The notes: generated by a model from the letters alone, not told the origin. 64,000 nt of DNA from Cristatella mucedo (GCA_009760855.2 WPIO01000266.1:32813-96812), one strand, 5' to 3'; counted from the first letter of the stretch, positions 42,285 to 54,289 are shown. Program-made: numbers and translations.

Positions 42285-42620
42285 TGCACACTCTATGCTT
42301 ATCTATCGAGCTCACAATCTGCTCTTGCTTCCTTTCTCCTTCGTCTGTCACTCGGTCAGTCTGATTCCTACCGATTGGCTGCATTGGTGTAATGCAAACC
42401 AAGCAGTCCTAAAGGATGGACTGGCCAGGAGCTCTACTGGCAAAAGTGCTCGTGTGACAGATTGGTCTACACATTGAAGGCGTGGGTGAGTGAGCCGCTT
42501 TTCCACCACAGACATCATCCCTAACCAACAACAGTGGAGCAAGCTCTCAGAGACATCGACATAGGCACCTTTTCGAGAAATGCCAGGTAGCCTCCCAGCG
42601 ATAGCCTCGATCAACCGATG

Positions 42621-42738
42621 GATAATAGTGAGTAAGGTGCTCGCCCAGACCAAGGTCGTCAGCTCGAGCCCCATGGCAGAGATGAAGCGCCTGAATAGAG
42701 GCCAAGTTCTCTTAGGGGGCTATTCAAATGAATTATAC
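42621..42738 (+). mobile_element. SINE family A copy
   Basis: AGTAAGGTGCTCGCCCAG, CCAAGGTCGTCAGCTCGAG, GATGAAGCGCCTGAATAGAG and GGGGGCTATTCAAATG. The A box is poor. Confidence 0.78.
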
Positions 42739-42893
42739 TGTGCCACTCAGAGCGTATCAACCGGTACATATCCAGCTGCAGTGCATCAAGCTTGGCTGCT
42801 GCAACCTTGTCGATTTCCAACATGGCAAAGAGATTACATGCTTAATACTAAGAATGGGGAACATTTTTGCACTGGTTCGGCACAGGGTCAACG

Positions 42894-43110
<217 letters not shown>

Positions 43111-43224
43111 ATTTTGACTGATGCACCACCCCTACCGTTGATATTTAACTCCCTGTTTCTCGAGGGCCATTGTACATGTGCTTCCAGTGCCCACTATGAC
43201 AGCAATAAACGTGGTCTCTACCTT

Positions 43225-43330
43225 GTTCGTCGGTTCTAATAATAATAATACTACTACTAATAATAATAATCATCATACACCTGATAAAGCGCCCTCAGAG
43301 AACTCGATCTCTCTCTAGGTGCTGTAGTTC
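43225..43330 (-). mobile_element. LINE 3' tail fragment
   Basis: A run of TAA/CTA triplets followed by GATAAAGCGCCCTCAGAG and CTAGGTGCTGTAG; only the tail is present. Confidence 0.78.
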
Positions 43331-44515
43331 TCACTGGTATGACACTATCAGAAGCAAGCTTTGTAGCTCTTTAGCTCTGTATAAATGGGGCCTCTGGAAT
43401 ACGGTAATTATACGATAATTATAGCCCTCCCGGGAAAAGTGAGCCTGGAGCTGCACGCGGCTGCGGAATGCGAGCAGCCAGACAGGCTTATTTAACTTAT
43501 CTAAAAAGAAATGGTAGATACCCTCCTCCAGGAAAAACAGCTCGAAACTGCAAGTGGAAGCACGCAAGACGTGCCTAAAAAGATAGCGGCATCCGGCATT
43601 TTTTGAGAGCTTCAAGTTAGTTGCCATTCCAGACTTGTTTAGGTCGTCTCAAAAATCAAACTCTTTACCTAAACACATGTTCGCCGACTTGCAAATAAAT
43701 CAGTGCTTCCCTTGAAAACCGACGCTAGAGCAGCCTCGGGAATTAATTTTTAGCCTCACCTAAACAAAAAACAGTGGTAGCTTTCTTCTACAGAATTATC
43801 TCGAACTATTAGCCGATGGCACAGCACACAGCCGGACAAGCTTGCCGGAGAGCATGGCTCTCGAAGCCTGCTAGGGACACCTTGCAGCCACCGACGAAGG
43901 ACTACCGTTAGGCTCGGGAGGCTAGGATTGTGAGCCTTGCTGCTTAGGGCTGTCTCGGAGTAGGATGGGGATTAGAGCCCCACCCCTATCCTCGGGACTT
44001 GGGTTAGCTGCGTGCCAACCACCGCAGGCCATGCAGAATTTGCTGGACTGAGCACCACGGGCTCACCCCGGGCTCACCCCGGGCTCACCCCGGGCTCACC
44101 CCGGGCTCACTAGGCGGCAGTATAAAGCGACGTGCCTGGCACAGCATCCTATAAATTAAAGTGGTCACTGCCTTCTCCAACCGAACAATATGTAGGCATT
44201 CATATAAGAGTCGGAGCAAGGCTAGCATATTCTTGCTAACGTCCCTAAGAAGGCAGCGTTTTGAGGAGGCCTAAACATGCTCAAAGGCTAACAACTGGTC
44301 TCAAAAAACATTTGCATGTTCGGAAAGCAGGTGCCACAAGAAGCTAAAACCAGCTTCAAAATCAGGATTTACACAACGGTTGTATTGCTTAAAAGCAAGC
44401 CTCACATCTAACGTACCCACTTCTGCTAACCTCGTTAAACTAGGAGTTGGTGTTGGTGGGGTGCATTAAGAACATAATGGGAAGTCTGGAAATTGAGACA
44501 GAGATACAGACAGAC

Positions 44516-44517
<2 letters not shown>
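43331..44517. other. intron sequence, no gene recognised
   Basis: Contains the 11-bp tandem repeat at 44058; the rest is unassigned and may be decayed mobile DNA. Confidence 0.45.
44058..44110 (+). repeat. 11-bp tandem repeat
   Basis: GGGCTCACCCC repeated nearly five times without change. Confidence 0.95.
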
Positions 44518-44555
<38 letters not shown>

Positions 44556-44640
44556 AGAGAGAGGTTGAGAAAGATTGAAAGGGAGAGGAGAGGGCAAGAG
44601 AGGGCAAGAGAGGGAGGAAGGAAGAAAAAGAGATAGAGGC
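44518..44640 (+). repeat. (GA)n tract at the LINE 5' end
   Basis: GA with AAGA and GGGA variants, ends where the truncated LINE begins. Confidence 0.95.
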
Positions 44641-45935
44641 ACTGCTCTGCAGTGGTTCAGGTCCTATCTCAGTGGGAGACTCCAGAGTATTGACGTGAAT
44701 GGACAAAGATCATCTGAAGTACCTCTGAAATATGGAGTACCTCAGGGCTCAGTGCTAGGTCCGGTTCGTTTCACGGTTTATACTCTGCCTCTTGCTGATG
44801 TGATTGCCAAGCACAATCTAGGCTTTCACTTCTATGCGGATGACACTCAGTTGTACCTTTGCTTTGATCCCTCCCAGCCTTCGAGCACCTCAAATTCTCT
44901 CAACTCACTTGCTGCAGGTATTGATGACATCCGCACATGGATGACAGCAAATTTTCTAAAACTAAATGACGATAAAACGAACTTACTAGGGCAAACCCAG
45001 TGTGATTCACAAATTGGAAAGCCTGACGCTCAAAATTGGCTCTGCCAGCATATCTCCAGTTGAATCAGCTCGAAATCTAGGTGTAATATTCCAAAGTGAC
45101 CTCTCCTTAGACGACCACATCAGCTCCACAGTCAAATCTGCCTATTTTTAGCTTCATAATGTTGCTAAAATTCGGGCTTGTTTAGATAAGGATACCAATT
45201 CTAAGCTGGTCCACACATTCGTGACATCCCGTCTCGACTTCTGCAACTCACTGCTTACTGGCCTACCAGCATGTGCGATCAGGCGATTGCAGCTGGTGCA
45301 AAACTCTGCAGCTAGGCTTGTCTGTCGTGAGCGTCGCAGTTGCCACATTACTCCACTTCTCGCCGACCTGCACTGGCTCCCAGTCAAGCAACGGATTGAC
45401 TTCAAGGTTTTGTCACTCACTTTTAGGTCACTTCATTCTTTGGCTCCAGCCTATCTCTCAGATATACTCCCCCATCAGGCCAAGCATCGTACCACCCGCT
45501 TTTCCGAATCTAACTGTTTGCATATACCTCGTACAAACCTCAAATCCTTTGGAGACCATGCATTCAGTTCGTACGCTCCCAAAGCCTGGAACTCCCTCCC
45601 GACTTGCGTCAGAACATCCCCTGACCTGACCACATTTAAAAAGAATTTTAAAACACACCTATTTAGGACAGCATTTAGTGGGTCCCTGTGATTCGTCCGT
45701 GATGTGCTTATGCGTGCTGACACTGTGCATGCTGCCACTAACCGCATTCGCATGCTGACCCTATGCATGTCACCCTAACCATGTTATTCATTTTGTTTGT
45801 TTTGTCAAGCATGATTTTACTTACCATTCAATTGCATTTCCCTTTGCAGCAAATGTAAAGCGCCTAGAGAGAGAGAGAGAGAGAGAGATTGAGTTCTCTT
45901 AGGGCACTTTATCAAGTGTATTAATATTATTATTA
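44640..45935 (+). mobile_element. 5'-truncated CR1/L2-like LINE with reverse transcriptase
   Basis: The translation shows the second half of a non-LTR reverse transcriptase: WFRSYLSGR, YGVPQGSVLGP and the catalytic YADDTQLY near 44836, then the usual C-terminal thumb segment (SRLDFCNSLLTGLP, RLQLVQNSAARLV, HWLPVKQRIDFK, KAWNSLPTCVR). The frame changes once near 45020, where an extra C seems present, and there is one TAG stop near 45149. It is therefore a dead copy. A 3' UTR of about 250 bases follows and ends in a conserved stem-like tail (GCGCCTAGA...GAGTTCTCTTAGGGC) and (ATT)n. The 5' end is cut exactly where a (GA)n tract at 44520-44640 begins. The motif style fits the CR1/L2/Rex1 part of the jockey superfamily. 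Confidence 0.92.
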
Positions 45936-45984
45936 TTATAGATAGAGAGAGAGAGAGAGAGAGAGTGAGAGAGAGATGGAAAGA
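45860..45984 (+). repeat. (GA)n in and after the LINE tail
   Basis: A (GA)n of about 25 bases has grown from the GAAAGAGA of the LINE tail hairpin at 45868; a second (GA)n of about 35 bases follows the (ATT)n end. Confidence 0.9.
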
Positions 45985-46029
45985 GGGAAGGAATGAGGAA
46001 TGAGAGAACAAGAATGTATGCAACGATGG

Positions 46030-46105
46030 TAGCAATAACACACTTGATAAAGCACCCCCAGATAACTCAATCTCTTTCTAGGCGATTTACATTTGCTGAT
46101 ATCAC
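46030..46105 (-). mobile_element. LINE 3' tail fragment
   Basis: CACTTGATAAAGCACCCCCAG through TTTCTAGGCGATTTACATTTG. Short, tail only. Confidence 0.75.
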
Positions 46106-46707
46106 GGACCGTGATTTCACGGATAGTTTTTTCCTCTGGTGCTTGAATGACGCTGAGTTTATGTTTTTATTTATTGTTGTGTGAGGTGAAGGGTATTACT
46201 AATCGTGCACCAAAAGTCTATTAGGCTTAGGGTTCACTACGCATAAAGTGCTCCAGCTGAACACCCACCTAGACCTCTGCTTTGCCGAGTTAGTAAACAG
46301 AGATACAGCAAACAGAGCAACAGCCTGCTATTACTCTCTACATTTGATCACAACGATGACTTCAGGTTACGGAAAACGCTACTTGCTTTGCCATCCTCTT
46401 CCTGTGCAAAACAAAGGCAAAAAAAGGCAAAACAAAGTTATTTTAAACGGCTGAGTTACACAGTAGAATGCAATATGCAGTAATAACGTTTATATTCAAA
46501 GTCAGTGCAAGTATAGAGAAGTGCTGCCAGCATGTTTCCTTTCAGTGGCTTCCCCTTCTCGTGCTCCTCGTGCTACTGAGAATTCTTTCCAGACGTGGCA
46601 CGTTAGGCCTCATATGCAAGCAGTGTCTCAAGGGTCTGCCGAGTTCCACTTGTCTTATTTGACAGTTTTTTCCATAATTTGAGCTCCTACGCTTACATCA
46701 TATTTGC

Positions 46708-46862
46708 CGATTTAACAGCCTCATTTGCATAGCAGCAAATGAGCCTTAACGGTTGTCATTATTTCTTGCAGTTGACAACAAAGGATTGCCTACTGCAGGA
46801 TTCGAACCCACGACCTCGGTCGTGAAGAGCGAGCACTTTACCTCCTATGGTCTCACGACCCA
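46708..46862 (-). mobile_element. tRNA-derived SINE, family B
   Basis: Read in reverse: GAGGTAAAGTGCTCGCTC, TTCACGACCGAGGTCGTGG, a perfect B box GGTTCGAATCC, GTAGGCAATCCTTTGTTG, AACCGTTAAGGCTCATTTGC and a short tail TGCAAATGAGGCTG. It differs from family A after the B box, but shares the anticodon-arm to B box segment with it. Confidence 0.82.
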
Positions 46863-49350
46863 GCAATGAGCTTGCATTGAGGTTTACACAAATAGCTTTG
46901 CATACCTGTGCATGGCAGCGAAGGAACAGGACGTATGGTACACGAAAAGCACGACTCATGCAAACACACAAGATGGGGCCACACTGCAGGCTTCCAGCAG
47001 TGGTGGCAGCAGACAGCCTGCAGCCAGAATTGCAGTGACACAGCCATCAGATGATCTATAGTTTCTGCCCCTCCCTGGACGCTATCTAAGTCAGCTGTGC
47101 CCTCTGACCAGTCGAGTCAATCACTAAGGCTACAGTGAGATAATTGACATAGGACTCAACAATGATCTCCGGGCTCTAGGATTGCCATTGACCCTCACCT
47201 TCGTGTTGCTTCGCTCAGCTTTGAGCTCCGCAATCTCGTCATCCCTCTCGATGACTGCCTTGCGCAGCTGAGTAACCTCTTTGGATAAGCTGGCAAAATC
47301 CTACGGACAGACAGACAAGGACAAAAACAAATGAATCAGTAGCAGCAGCAAAATGACACGAACAGGATCACTACTAGCACTGAATCAGACGTCGGGCTGC
47401 TCGTCTGGATGGGCATGCACATCCGAGCTAGCCACATATGATACAACCGCATCAAGCAAACGTTTAGAACCTTTTGATGATGTGGCAGCTAGTTGTGACA
47501 GCTGCTGCGCACACGTTCACAGCCAGCATGCTAAACAGCGACTTTCCGGCTGGCAAGCGTAAATGCGCAGCACCCCAAAAGGCTGCTCTAAAACTCAAAC
47601 ATACATCAGTACATTGGTTGTCTCTTGGCAGGCAGGCAGGCAGGCAGGCAGCACGATTGATCGGGACAGCCTCCAGCTATGCCTTCACTCCTAATGGGCA
47701 GAGCGGTTGCAGATACAACATCGGCATTTTTTGTGGCAGGTGGCTTGGTTATGCATTGCATATGGCTTTTCCATACTCTCCTTAGCTGACTGCCACCGGT
47801 CAATTACATCAGAAAGCATTTGTAGAATTACCGAAGCTCTTAAGACAATTTAGAACAATGCCTGTATCGCAAGTGCTGACCCTCTGTCAACGTGCCAACC
47901 CATTCAACAATCGCGCCCACACCGAGTCCGGTCGTAGTGCGTAACAGTTCGATCGGCTGCCCTTCTCTCCTCAGCTAGTCTTAATGCCACTTCCAATTGA
48001 TGCAGCCCACCTAAGCTGCAGGGGCTTTGGGTACTTGAAGACGCAGCTGCCCTAGGCCGAAACCGGAAGATGTCAAGTTGCCTTGTCTGCATGCCACGCG
48101 TGGGCTGCACACATGCAGACACGAGCCTTTGGTGGTCGGTCAACGGTCGCGTCGCCTGCCAGACCAGCTGCAGCCACCTCTACTAGCCGGCTCCACGTGC
48201 CAGCCACGAGCCAGCTTGGGGGGGGGGGGAGGCTGCGGCTGAGCCAGCCACCTCTGAGCACGACCGATGCAAATGGATCGGCAAGCGCTGAGCAGAGACG
48301 TCTACTCGTCAGACACAGGTCATCCGAGACGCTTAGCGAAGAGATTTAGCAGGAGAGCTTTCCTTCGGCAGTGAGTAGAGACTCACACTGAGGGATGATC
48401 TGTGGTACTAAAACCTTTTGGATGTAGTTCGAACTGTCTTATCGAACGGATCTGTCAGCCAGACAACAGCCCAGACACTAGAGGCCCGAGATGCTGCCCT
48501 TTGCCGAGCAAAGCGACCGTACTGCTCAGTATGCAAATCGGGGTGCAGCCAGACAGGGCCACAATTTAAGGCAAGCTTAAAGGTTGCGCACTGCATGGCT
48601 TAAATGTGTTTTCAAGTCATGCATTTATGGGCACTCTCTAGCCCAGTTTGCCATATCTCATTTTACGATTGCTCTCCAGTTGAACAGGAACTTCGTGTAG
48701 CTGCCGCTTAGCGATTGTGAGGCCACAGCGGCCGTTAACTTTGCTGCAGCGAAGCTCGAGTTAGAACACGTGGATACAAACGATCAACTTACGATGCATC
48801 AGATTGAACAGCAAACCCTCGCCGTAGGCCGCAAATATCTGCAGTGCTGAGGGAAAACGATGGTGCACTCTACTACGCGATGATTATTGATCGACCCGGT
48901 GGCCAGCATCCGTTACCAGCAATGGTGCAGATGTCCTTCAGGAGAGTTTGGCTAAAGCCAGAAGCAGACCACATCTTATACCAAAGCAAGCTCTTATGTC
49001 AGCACCTTTGCTACCACGACTCCACGGGGACCTGTGCAAGGCCGATGGTGCAATTACAGCTGCTAATTTAGGTGCTCACTCACGAGGCCAACACTTGGCA
49101 AGTCATTCTAGCTAGTAGTTCTTCATTGTACTTCTGATCGACCGCTTGCCATTCATGATGACATAAGGGTGCCATATGATGTCGGCATACTTCAAATGAA
49201 CTCTATCAAATGAAACGACGATAAAATTGGCACTCAATCTGAACGAAAAGTAAGCTAGCAGACCGTTGGAAAATATCAATTCCTCATTCTGCTGACTGGT
49301 GATTAGGGGGCCAGAAGAGCAAAAATAAAGTGTTGCCAGTGTGTGTGCAA
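46863..49350. other. introns around exon 2, no other gene
   Basis: Exon 2 of liprin-alpha lies at 47199-47300. Elsewhere I see a short GGCA repeat near 47630 (CAGGCAGGCAGG) and a poly-G run near 48220, and no coding evidence. Confidence 0.5.
47199..47300 (-). CDS. PPFIA: liprin-alpha exon 2
   Basis: Codes residues 135 to 168 (34 codons, phase 0 to 0). The translation begins DFASLSKEVTQLRK and ends AELKAERSNTK, matching the family segment EFAALTKEL...AELKAERNNTR. It is bounded by the acceptor GTCCGTAG and the donor GTGAGG. It continues the N-terminal coiled coil. It is too short to stand out as an open frame and was found by searching for the missing family segment between exons 1 and 3. Confidence 0.95.

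Positions 49351-49408
<58 letters not shown>
49351..49408 (+). repeat. (GT)n tract
   Basis: About 27 GT units, the only large GT tract in the window, in the intron between exons 1 and 2. Confidence 0.97.
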
Positions 49409-49410
<2 letters not shown>

Positions 49411-50054
49411 ATCTGTGTATGTGTGTGTGCATTTTTTATGTGTGCACTCGTGCAGGTTTTTGTGTTTGTAAATGCTAATCGCACCGAAATTCCTCCTAGG
49501 TTGGCACCTGCTTGGCCCGTTCAAATCTAGCCGATCTGCAGCAGCACGACCGAGAGTGACCGACCTTGAGCTCATTATCACACCAGTCCAGCATGTGCTG
49601 CCCCCTCCTGCAATAACCACTGAGGCTTGTGTGCTGTACACTACGAGCAGCACAAATGTGCCTAGCATCGAGAGGGGGGCACTTTCAAAAACTAGCAGCA
49701 GCAGCCCTCGACCCAGGTGTTTACTAGTGGCCCTACGCTTCACTGTGAACTCTTCCTCTGCTGCACTGTGAGCCGGCGCTTGACTGACAAGAAACAGGAA
49801 CAGCAGGCTTTAGCAGGAGGCCATGCAACGAATGGCCCCACATGTGACGTGCTCTCAGAGGCGTGCAACCCCGGTAGTCCCCCGACAGCCGGCTGCTGCA
49901 CTAAGCAACAGCACTCTGCTGCCAGTGCCGTTGCAGGGAAAAGCAGGACGGCACGGCCGCTGACTGACCGTACAGAGCAGACAGCAGAGCTGGCAGAGTG
50001 CAACGCTGCTTCTGAGGCGACTACGCTGCCCAGAGTCGCCCGCACTGCACCTAC

Positions 50055-50456
50055 CGGCAGCTGCAAAGGCCCGGCAGCACTAGCCGCCGCTGCAGCACTG
50101 GCTGTGGCGGCGGCTAGCAGGGCGTCCCGCTCGGCCTCGGTTTCTCGTCGGCAGCGCACTGCTTCCGCCAGCTGATCCTGCACGGCGCCGAGCTCGTCGG
50201 CGAGACGGTCGCGCTCGTCCAGCATGGCGACCATGATCTTCTCGAAATTAGAATCATCGTCATCTAGTCCGTATGCTGCCGACAAGCTGGCCGACGAGCT
50301 GTTCCTTGATGAGGTCGCAAAGGAGGTCACTGCAGCGGCAGAGCCCTCCTCGGGCGACTCGGCTCCGTAGTCGTCGTCGTCGTCACAGCCGCTGCCGCCG
50401 GCCGCCACGTTGCCGTTGTCCTCTGAGATGGTCGGCATGACGTCGCACATCATCAT
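50055..50456 (-). CDS. PPFIA: liprin-alpha exon 1 (N-terminus)
   Basis: Codes residues 1 to 134. Three consecutive ATG codons (50456 to 50448) precede CDVMPTISED, which matches the conserved liprin-alpha N-terminus MMCEVMPTISE; the second or first ATG is the likely start. An acidic and Ser/Gly-rich insert follows, then FEKIMVAMLDERDRLADEL, the start of the family coiled coil. The exon ends with an Ala-rich run and LQLP before the donor GTAGGT, in phase 0, at the same place as the human boundary near NTALP. The polyalanine run (about 15 Ala of 20) is not part of the vertebrate protein and looks like a lineage-specific expansion. The start choice between the ATGs is not resolved. Confidence 0.95.
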
Positions 50457-50498
50457 CCTTACGTGTGGTCTGACTTCTGGCGTGTGCTGCCGCCACTG
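50457..50498 (-). other. PPFIA: probable 5' UTR part of liprin-alpha exon 1
   Basis: Upstream of the start codons on the minus strand lies a good acceptor: a pyrimidine-rich stretch ending TTTGTGCAG at 50499 onward. This suggests that the coding first exon is preceded by at least one untranslated exon. The open frame continues upstream, but the family start MMC is matched exactly at the downstream ATG codons, so I treat this part as untranslated. The upstream exon and promoter were not identified. Confidence 0.5.
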
Positions 50499-51164
50499 CT
50501 GCACAAAGCAGGCAGACAAAGGTCACGAGCCAGTCTACCGAATATAGGGCAAGACAAAAAAGTACATGGAATTGCTTTTAAAATACAGACGTCACAGATT
50601 CGTCGCTGTGTCCATCTGCATAACAGCCATGCTTGAAGGCAGTTTGGAGCCTTTCGTTTGGCCAATACTCGGCTGCTCAATGGCTTCGAGGCCGAGCACT
50701 GGCTGCTGCATGCACGTTTTGCGGTTTGGGCAGAAAACTTTAGTTTTTCCAAAGCTGCTGGGCGAGCTTGTAACAACATTCTGTATCTTTGCGAGGTTAC
50801 ACCGCAAAGCCACGAGAACTGGGTGCTATGCAGGGGAGTTTTCTAAAGTGCACTCAAAGCCTAAAGCACTTTTCGACTTTCAACCGGTAGCCGACTGCTT
50901 TCGCCTAAAGCAACTAAGACCAGCTGACCAAGCATTGCTGAGTTAAGCCAACGAGGAGCATCGATGCACAAGTCCGAGATGGCTGGCATCTTTTAGAAAA
51001 AAAGCGAGCAATGATCGTCATAGTAAAACGAGCAAGTACGAAGCGCAGTAATAAAAAAAGAGCGTAGCCAAAAGCGAGCGTAGATCGTACACGATGTAAC
51101 TTGGCATTCGTACCATCTGCCCTCAACACTTTGTACCAGCTGCGCACATCCGACGAGCGCATGA
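50499..51164. other. liprin-alpha upstream region
   Basis: Between the first coding exon and the minisatellite. No TATA box or CpG-dense promoter stands out; an untranslated first exon could lie here or beyond the array. Confidence 0.4.
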
Positions 51165-52640
51165 AAGCAGCAGCAGCAGCAAGGTAGCAGCAGAAGCAAG
51201 GAAGCAGCAGCAGCAGCAAGGTAGCAGCAGAAGCAAGGAAGCAGCAGCAGCAGCAAGGTAGCAGCAGAAGCATGAAAGCAGCAGCAGCAGCAAGGTAGCA
51301 GCAGAAGCATGAAAGCAGCAGCAGCAGCAAGGTAGCAGCAGAAGCATGAAAGCAGCAGCAGCAGCAAGGTAGCAGCAGAAGCATGAAAGCAGCAGCAGCA
51401 GCAGCAAGGTAGCAGCAGAAGCATGAAAGCAGCAGCAGCAGCAAGGTAGCAGCAGAAGCATGAAAGCAGCAGCAGCAGCAAGGTAGCAGCAGAAGCATGA
51501 AAGCAGCAGCAGCAGCAAGGTAGCAGCAGAAGCATGAAAGCAGCAGCAGCAGCAAGGTAGCAGCAGAAGCAAGGAAGCAGCAGCAGCAGCAAGGTAGCAG
51601 CAGAAGCATGAAAGCAGCAGCAGCAGCAAGGTAGCAGCAGAAGCATGAAAGCAGCAGCAGCAGCAAGGTAGCAGCAGAAGCATGAAAGCAGCAGCAGCAG
51701 CAAGGTAGCAGCAGAAGCATGAAAGCAGCAGCAGCAGCAAGGTAGCAGCAGAAGCATGAAAGCAGCAGCAGCAGCAAGGTAGCAGCAGAAGCATGAAAGC
51801 AGCAGCAGCAGCAGAAGGTAGCAGCAGCAGGAAGGAAGCAGCAGCAGCAGCAGCAGGCAAGGTAGCAGCAGAAGCATGAAAGCAGCAGCAGCAGCAAGGT
51901 AGCAGCAGAAGCATGAAAGCAGCAGCAGCAGCAAGGTAGCAGCAGAAGCATGAAAGCAGCAGCAGCAGCAGCAAGGTAGCAGCAGAAGCATGAAAGCAGC
52001 AGCAGCAGCAAGGTAGCAGCAGAAGCATGAAAGCAGCAGCAGCAGCAAGGTAGCAGCAGAAGCATGAAAGCAGCAGCAGCAGCAAGGTAGCAGCAGAAGC
52101 ATGAAAGCAGCAGCAGCAGCAGCAAGGTAGCAGCAGAAGCATGAAAGCAGCAGCAGCAGCAAGGTAGCAGCAGAAGCAGAAAAGCAGCAGCAGCAGCAAG
52201 GTAGCAGCAGAAGCATGAAAGCAGCAGCAGCAGCAAGGTAGCAGCAGAAGCATGAAAGCAGCAGCAGCAGCAGCAAGGTAGCAGCAGAAGCATGAAAGCA
52301 GCAGCAGCAGCAAGGTAGCAGCAGAAGCATGAAAGCAGCAGCAGCAGCAAGGTAGCAGCAGAGAAGCATGAAAGCAGCAGCAGCAGCAAGGTAGCAGCAG
52401 AAGCATGAAAGCAGCAGCAGCAGCAAGGTAGCAGCAGAAGCATGAAAGCAGCAGCAGCAGCAAGGTAGCAGCAGAAGCATGAAAGCAGCAGCAGCAGCAA
52501 GGTAGCAGCAGAAGCATGAAAGCAGCAGCAGCAGCAAGGTAGCAGCAGAAGCAAGCAGCAGAAGCAGCAAAGCAGCAGCAGCAGCAGCAAGGTAGCAGCA
52601 GAAGCATGAAAGCAGCAGCAGCAGCAGCAAGGTAGCAAGA
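51165..52640 (+). repeat. 37-bp CAG-rich minisatellite, about 39 copies
   Basis: The unit is GCATGAAAGCAGCAGC plus AGCAGCAAGGTAGCAGCAGAA. Unit starts (CATGAAAG) were measured at 51271, 51308 and 51345, so the period is 37; some units have one more CAG (40 bp), and a few carry AAGG for ATGA. Because 37 is not a multiple of three, one strand (minus) is open in all three frames for hundreds of codons, reading Ala, Leu, Cys and Ser. These frames are repeat shadows. The array lies about 700 bases upstream of the liprin-alpha 5' end. Confidence 0.95.
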
Positions 52641-53033
52641 GCAGCAAGAAAAGAAGGAAGCTGCGCTGCCAGCTGCAAATGCTCGATGCAATGGCAAACA
52701 ATGCGAACGATGCGCTGCCGCTTAAGACGCGCGGCCGTCCTGTGTCGATCCAGGGCTCCGAGTGGGGAACCACTGTCACGATGGCAGTCTGCCGCGCTTC
52801 GCTGCTCGAGACGCCATCGGCAGGTGGCTCATCACCGAAATGGACCCAGCCGACGGAAGAGGGGAGGAGCACTCCAAAAGCATCGACACGCTCGGCTGCA
52901 AGATCGGCTCAGCTCGCCTGGCAGCTGGAAGCCATCCATCGGCTCTCCTATCGGCGCTGCTGTGACCGAGCCATCGCCGAGCCATTGACTAAATCGGACT
53001 CCTAATTGGCTACAGCGTCGGCTCCACTCCGGG

Positions 53034-53464
53034 ATGGAGGGGCCCGAGAGTCGAGATGTCGTGGATATTGAACCCGACGTGAATCTATTAGCTGCGCTGC
53101 TTAGCTCTGTGGCAGTCATGCGGCCTCAGCTCGCCAGTTCGAGAGTACTTCAATGAGCCTCGGTCATCACTGCTGCAGCCACCTGCGTCACAGCGACTGT
53201 CTATTCCATCAATCTCGAGCGAGTGGCTACTGCCGAGGCACTTGCAAAAAATCTACTCGCTGTGGTGGCGGCACTTCGAAAACCTGCCATGACAGTCAGA
53301 GCCAGCATGGGAGGTGGTGGCAAGGTGGATGGGGCAGCAGATGCTCGGTCGATGAAAGAGATAACCGGATTAAGAAAGTCTCCAGAAAAGGCTCTCAAGC
53401 AAAAGACGAGTCACGTGGCCATCAAGTCAGCTCTCTGCTTACCCACCATAGCCCAGCGCCACTG

Positions 53465-53543
<79 letters not shown>

Positions 53544-53759
53544 AATGGGCGGCAGGGCGGCTCGATGAGGCTCGATGTCGGCCGCCTGCAGCCATTCCAT
53601 GGACCGATGTCTGAGACGTGCTCACACGTGGCCCTGATTGTGGCATCAGCTGCACAACAGTCAGGCATGTTGGCGGAAATGAGGGAGCATGGCGGTGTGC
53701 GCCAGCTCAAACACGCCCTGTGCAAGTGCGTGTTCTCAGGCCACGAGCAGAGCAAGTAG
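53034..53759 (+). CDS. candidate helical (armadillo-like?) gene, fragmentary
   Basis: I do not recognise this as a named gene. A frame opens at an ATG at 53034, reads MEGPESRDVVDIEPDVN then LLAALLSSVAVMRPQ, meets a TGA at 53154, and continues in the same frame with helical, Ala/Leu-rich residues (VATAEALAKNLLAVVAALRK). After a (GA)n tract at 53468-53541, another frame has HVALIVASAAQQSGMLAEM then REHGGVRQLKHALC, which has the spacing of an armadillo-type repeat, and ends with a stop at 53757-53759. A possible acceptor (CCGCCTGCAG) lies before the last block. It would be arranged head to head with liprin-alpha. The in-frame stop and GA tract argue for exon and intron structure, for errors, or for no gene at all. 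Confidence 0.25.
53468..53541 (+). repeat. (GA)n tract
   Basis: Pure GA for about 74 bases inside the candidate plus-strand gene. Confidence 0.97.
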
Positions 53760-53881
53760 CAGTGCAATGCCGCCCACCGTGTTCATCTGGCCGTGTGCTC
53801 ATTACGTTTCCGAAGACACAGGGGGGGGAGCGTCTTCCGGATTTTTGAACGTGGACAAGCCCTTTATCTGATGCCTTTACT

Positions 53882-54005
<124 letters not shown>

Positions 54006-54289
54006 ATGGGAGAGTGCTCACCGGCAACTGCTGTGGTGACGACTCGGTTCGACTTCACTGCTGCTCTCTATCTGGGGAGGCAGCTGAAAAATCCATCCAC
54101 TTGGTCCTAGCTCTTTGCCAGGTCTTGGTTCGTTAGAGCCGGTGCAACTGCTGCACGTGCTTCGGCTGGCTGCACCTCTGCTCCGAGGCTCAGTGCATTA
54201 TGTCGTTGCGTTGCAAAGGAAGCACGGATGAAGCAGCTACCCTGAGCTGCTGCGAGCACCAAAAAAAGAAGCCGATTGGTGAGGCTACG

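Noticed and set aside
50914-52872. Long minus-strand open frames of 524 to 652 codons rich in Leu, Cys and Ala
   Set aside because: They are the three frames of the 37-bp minisatellite. No start context, domain or splice evidence supports a protein.
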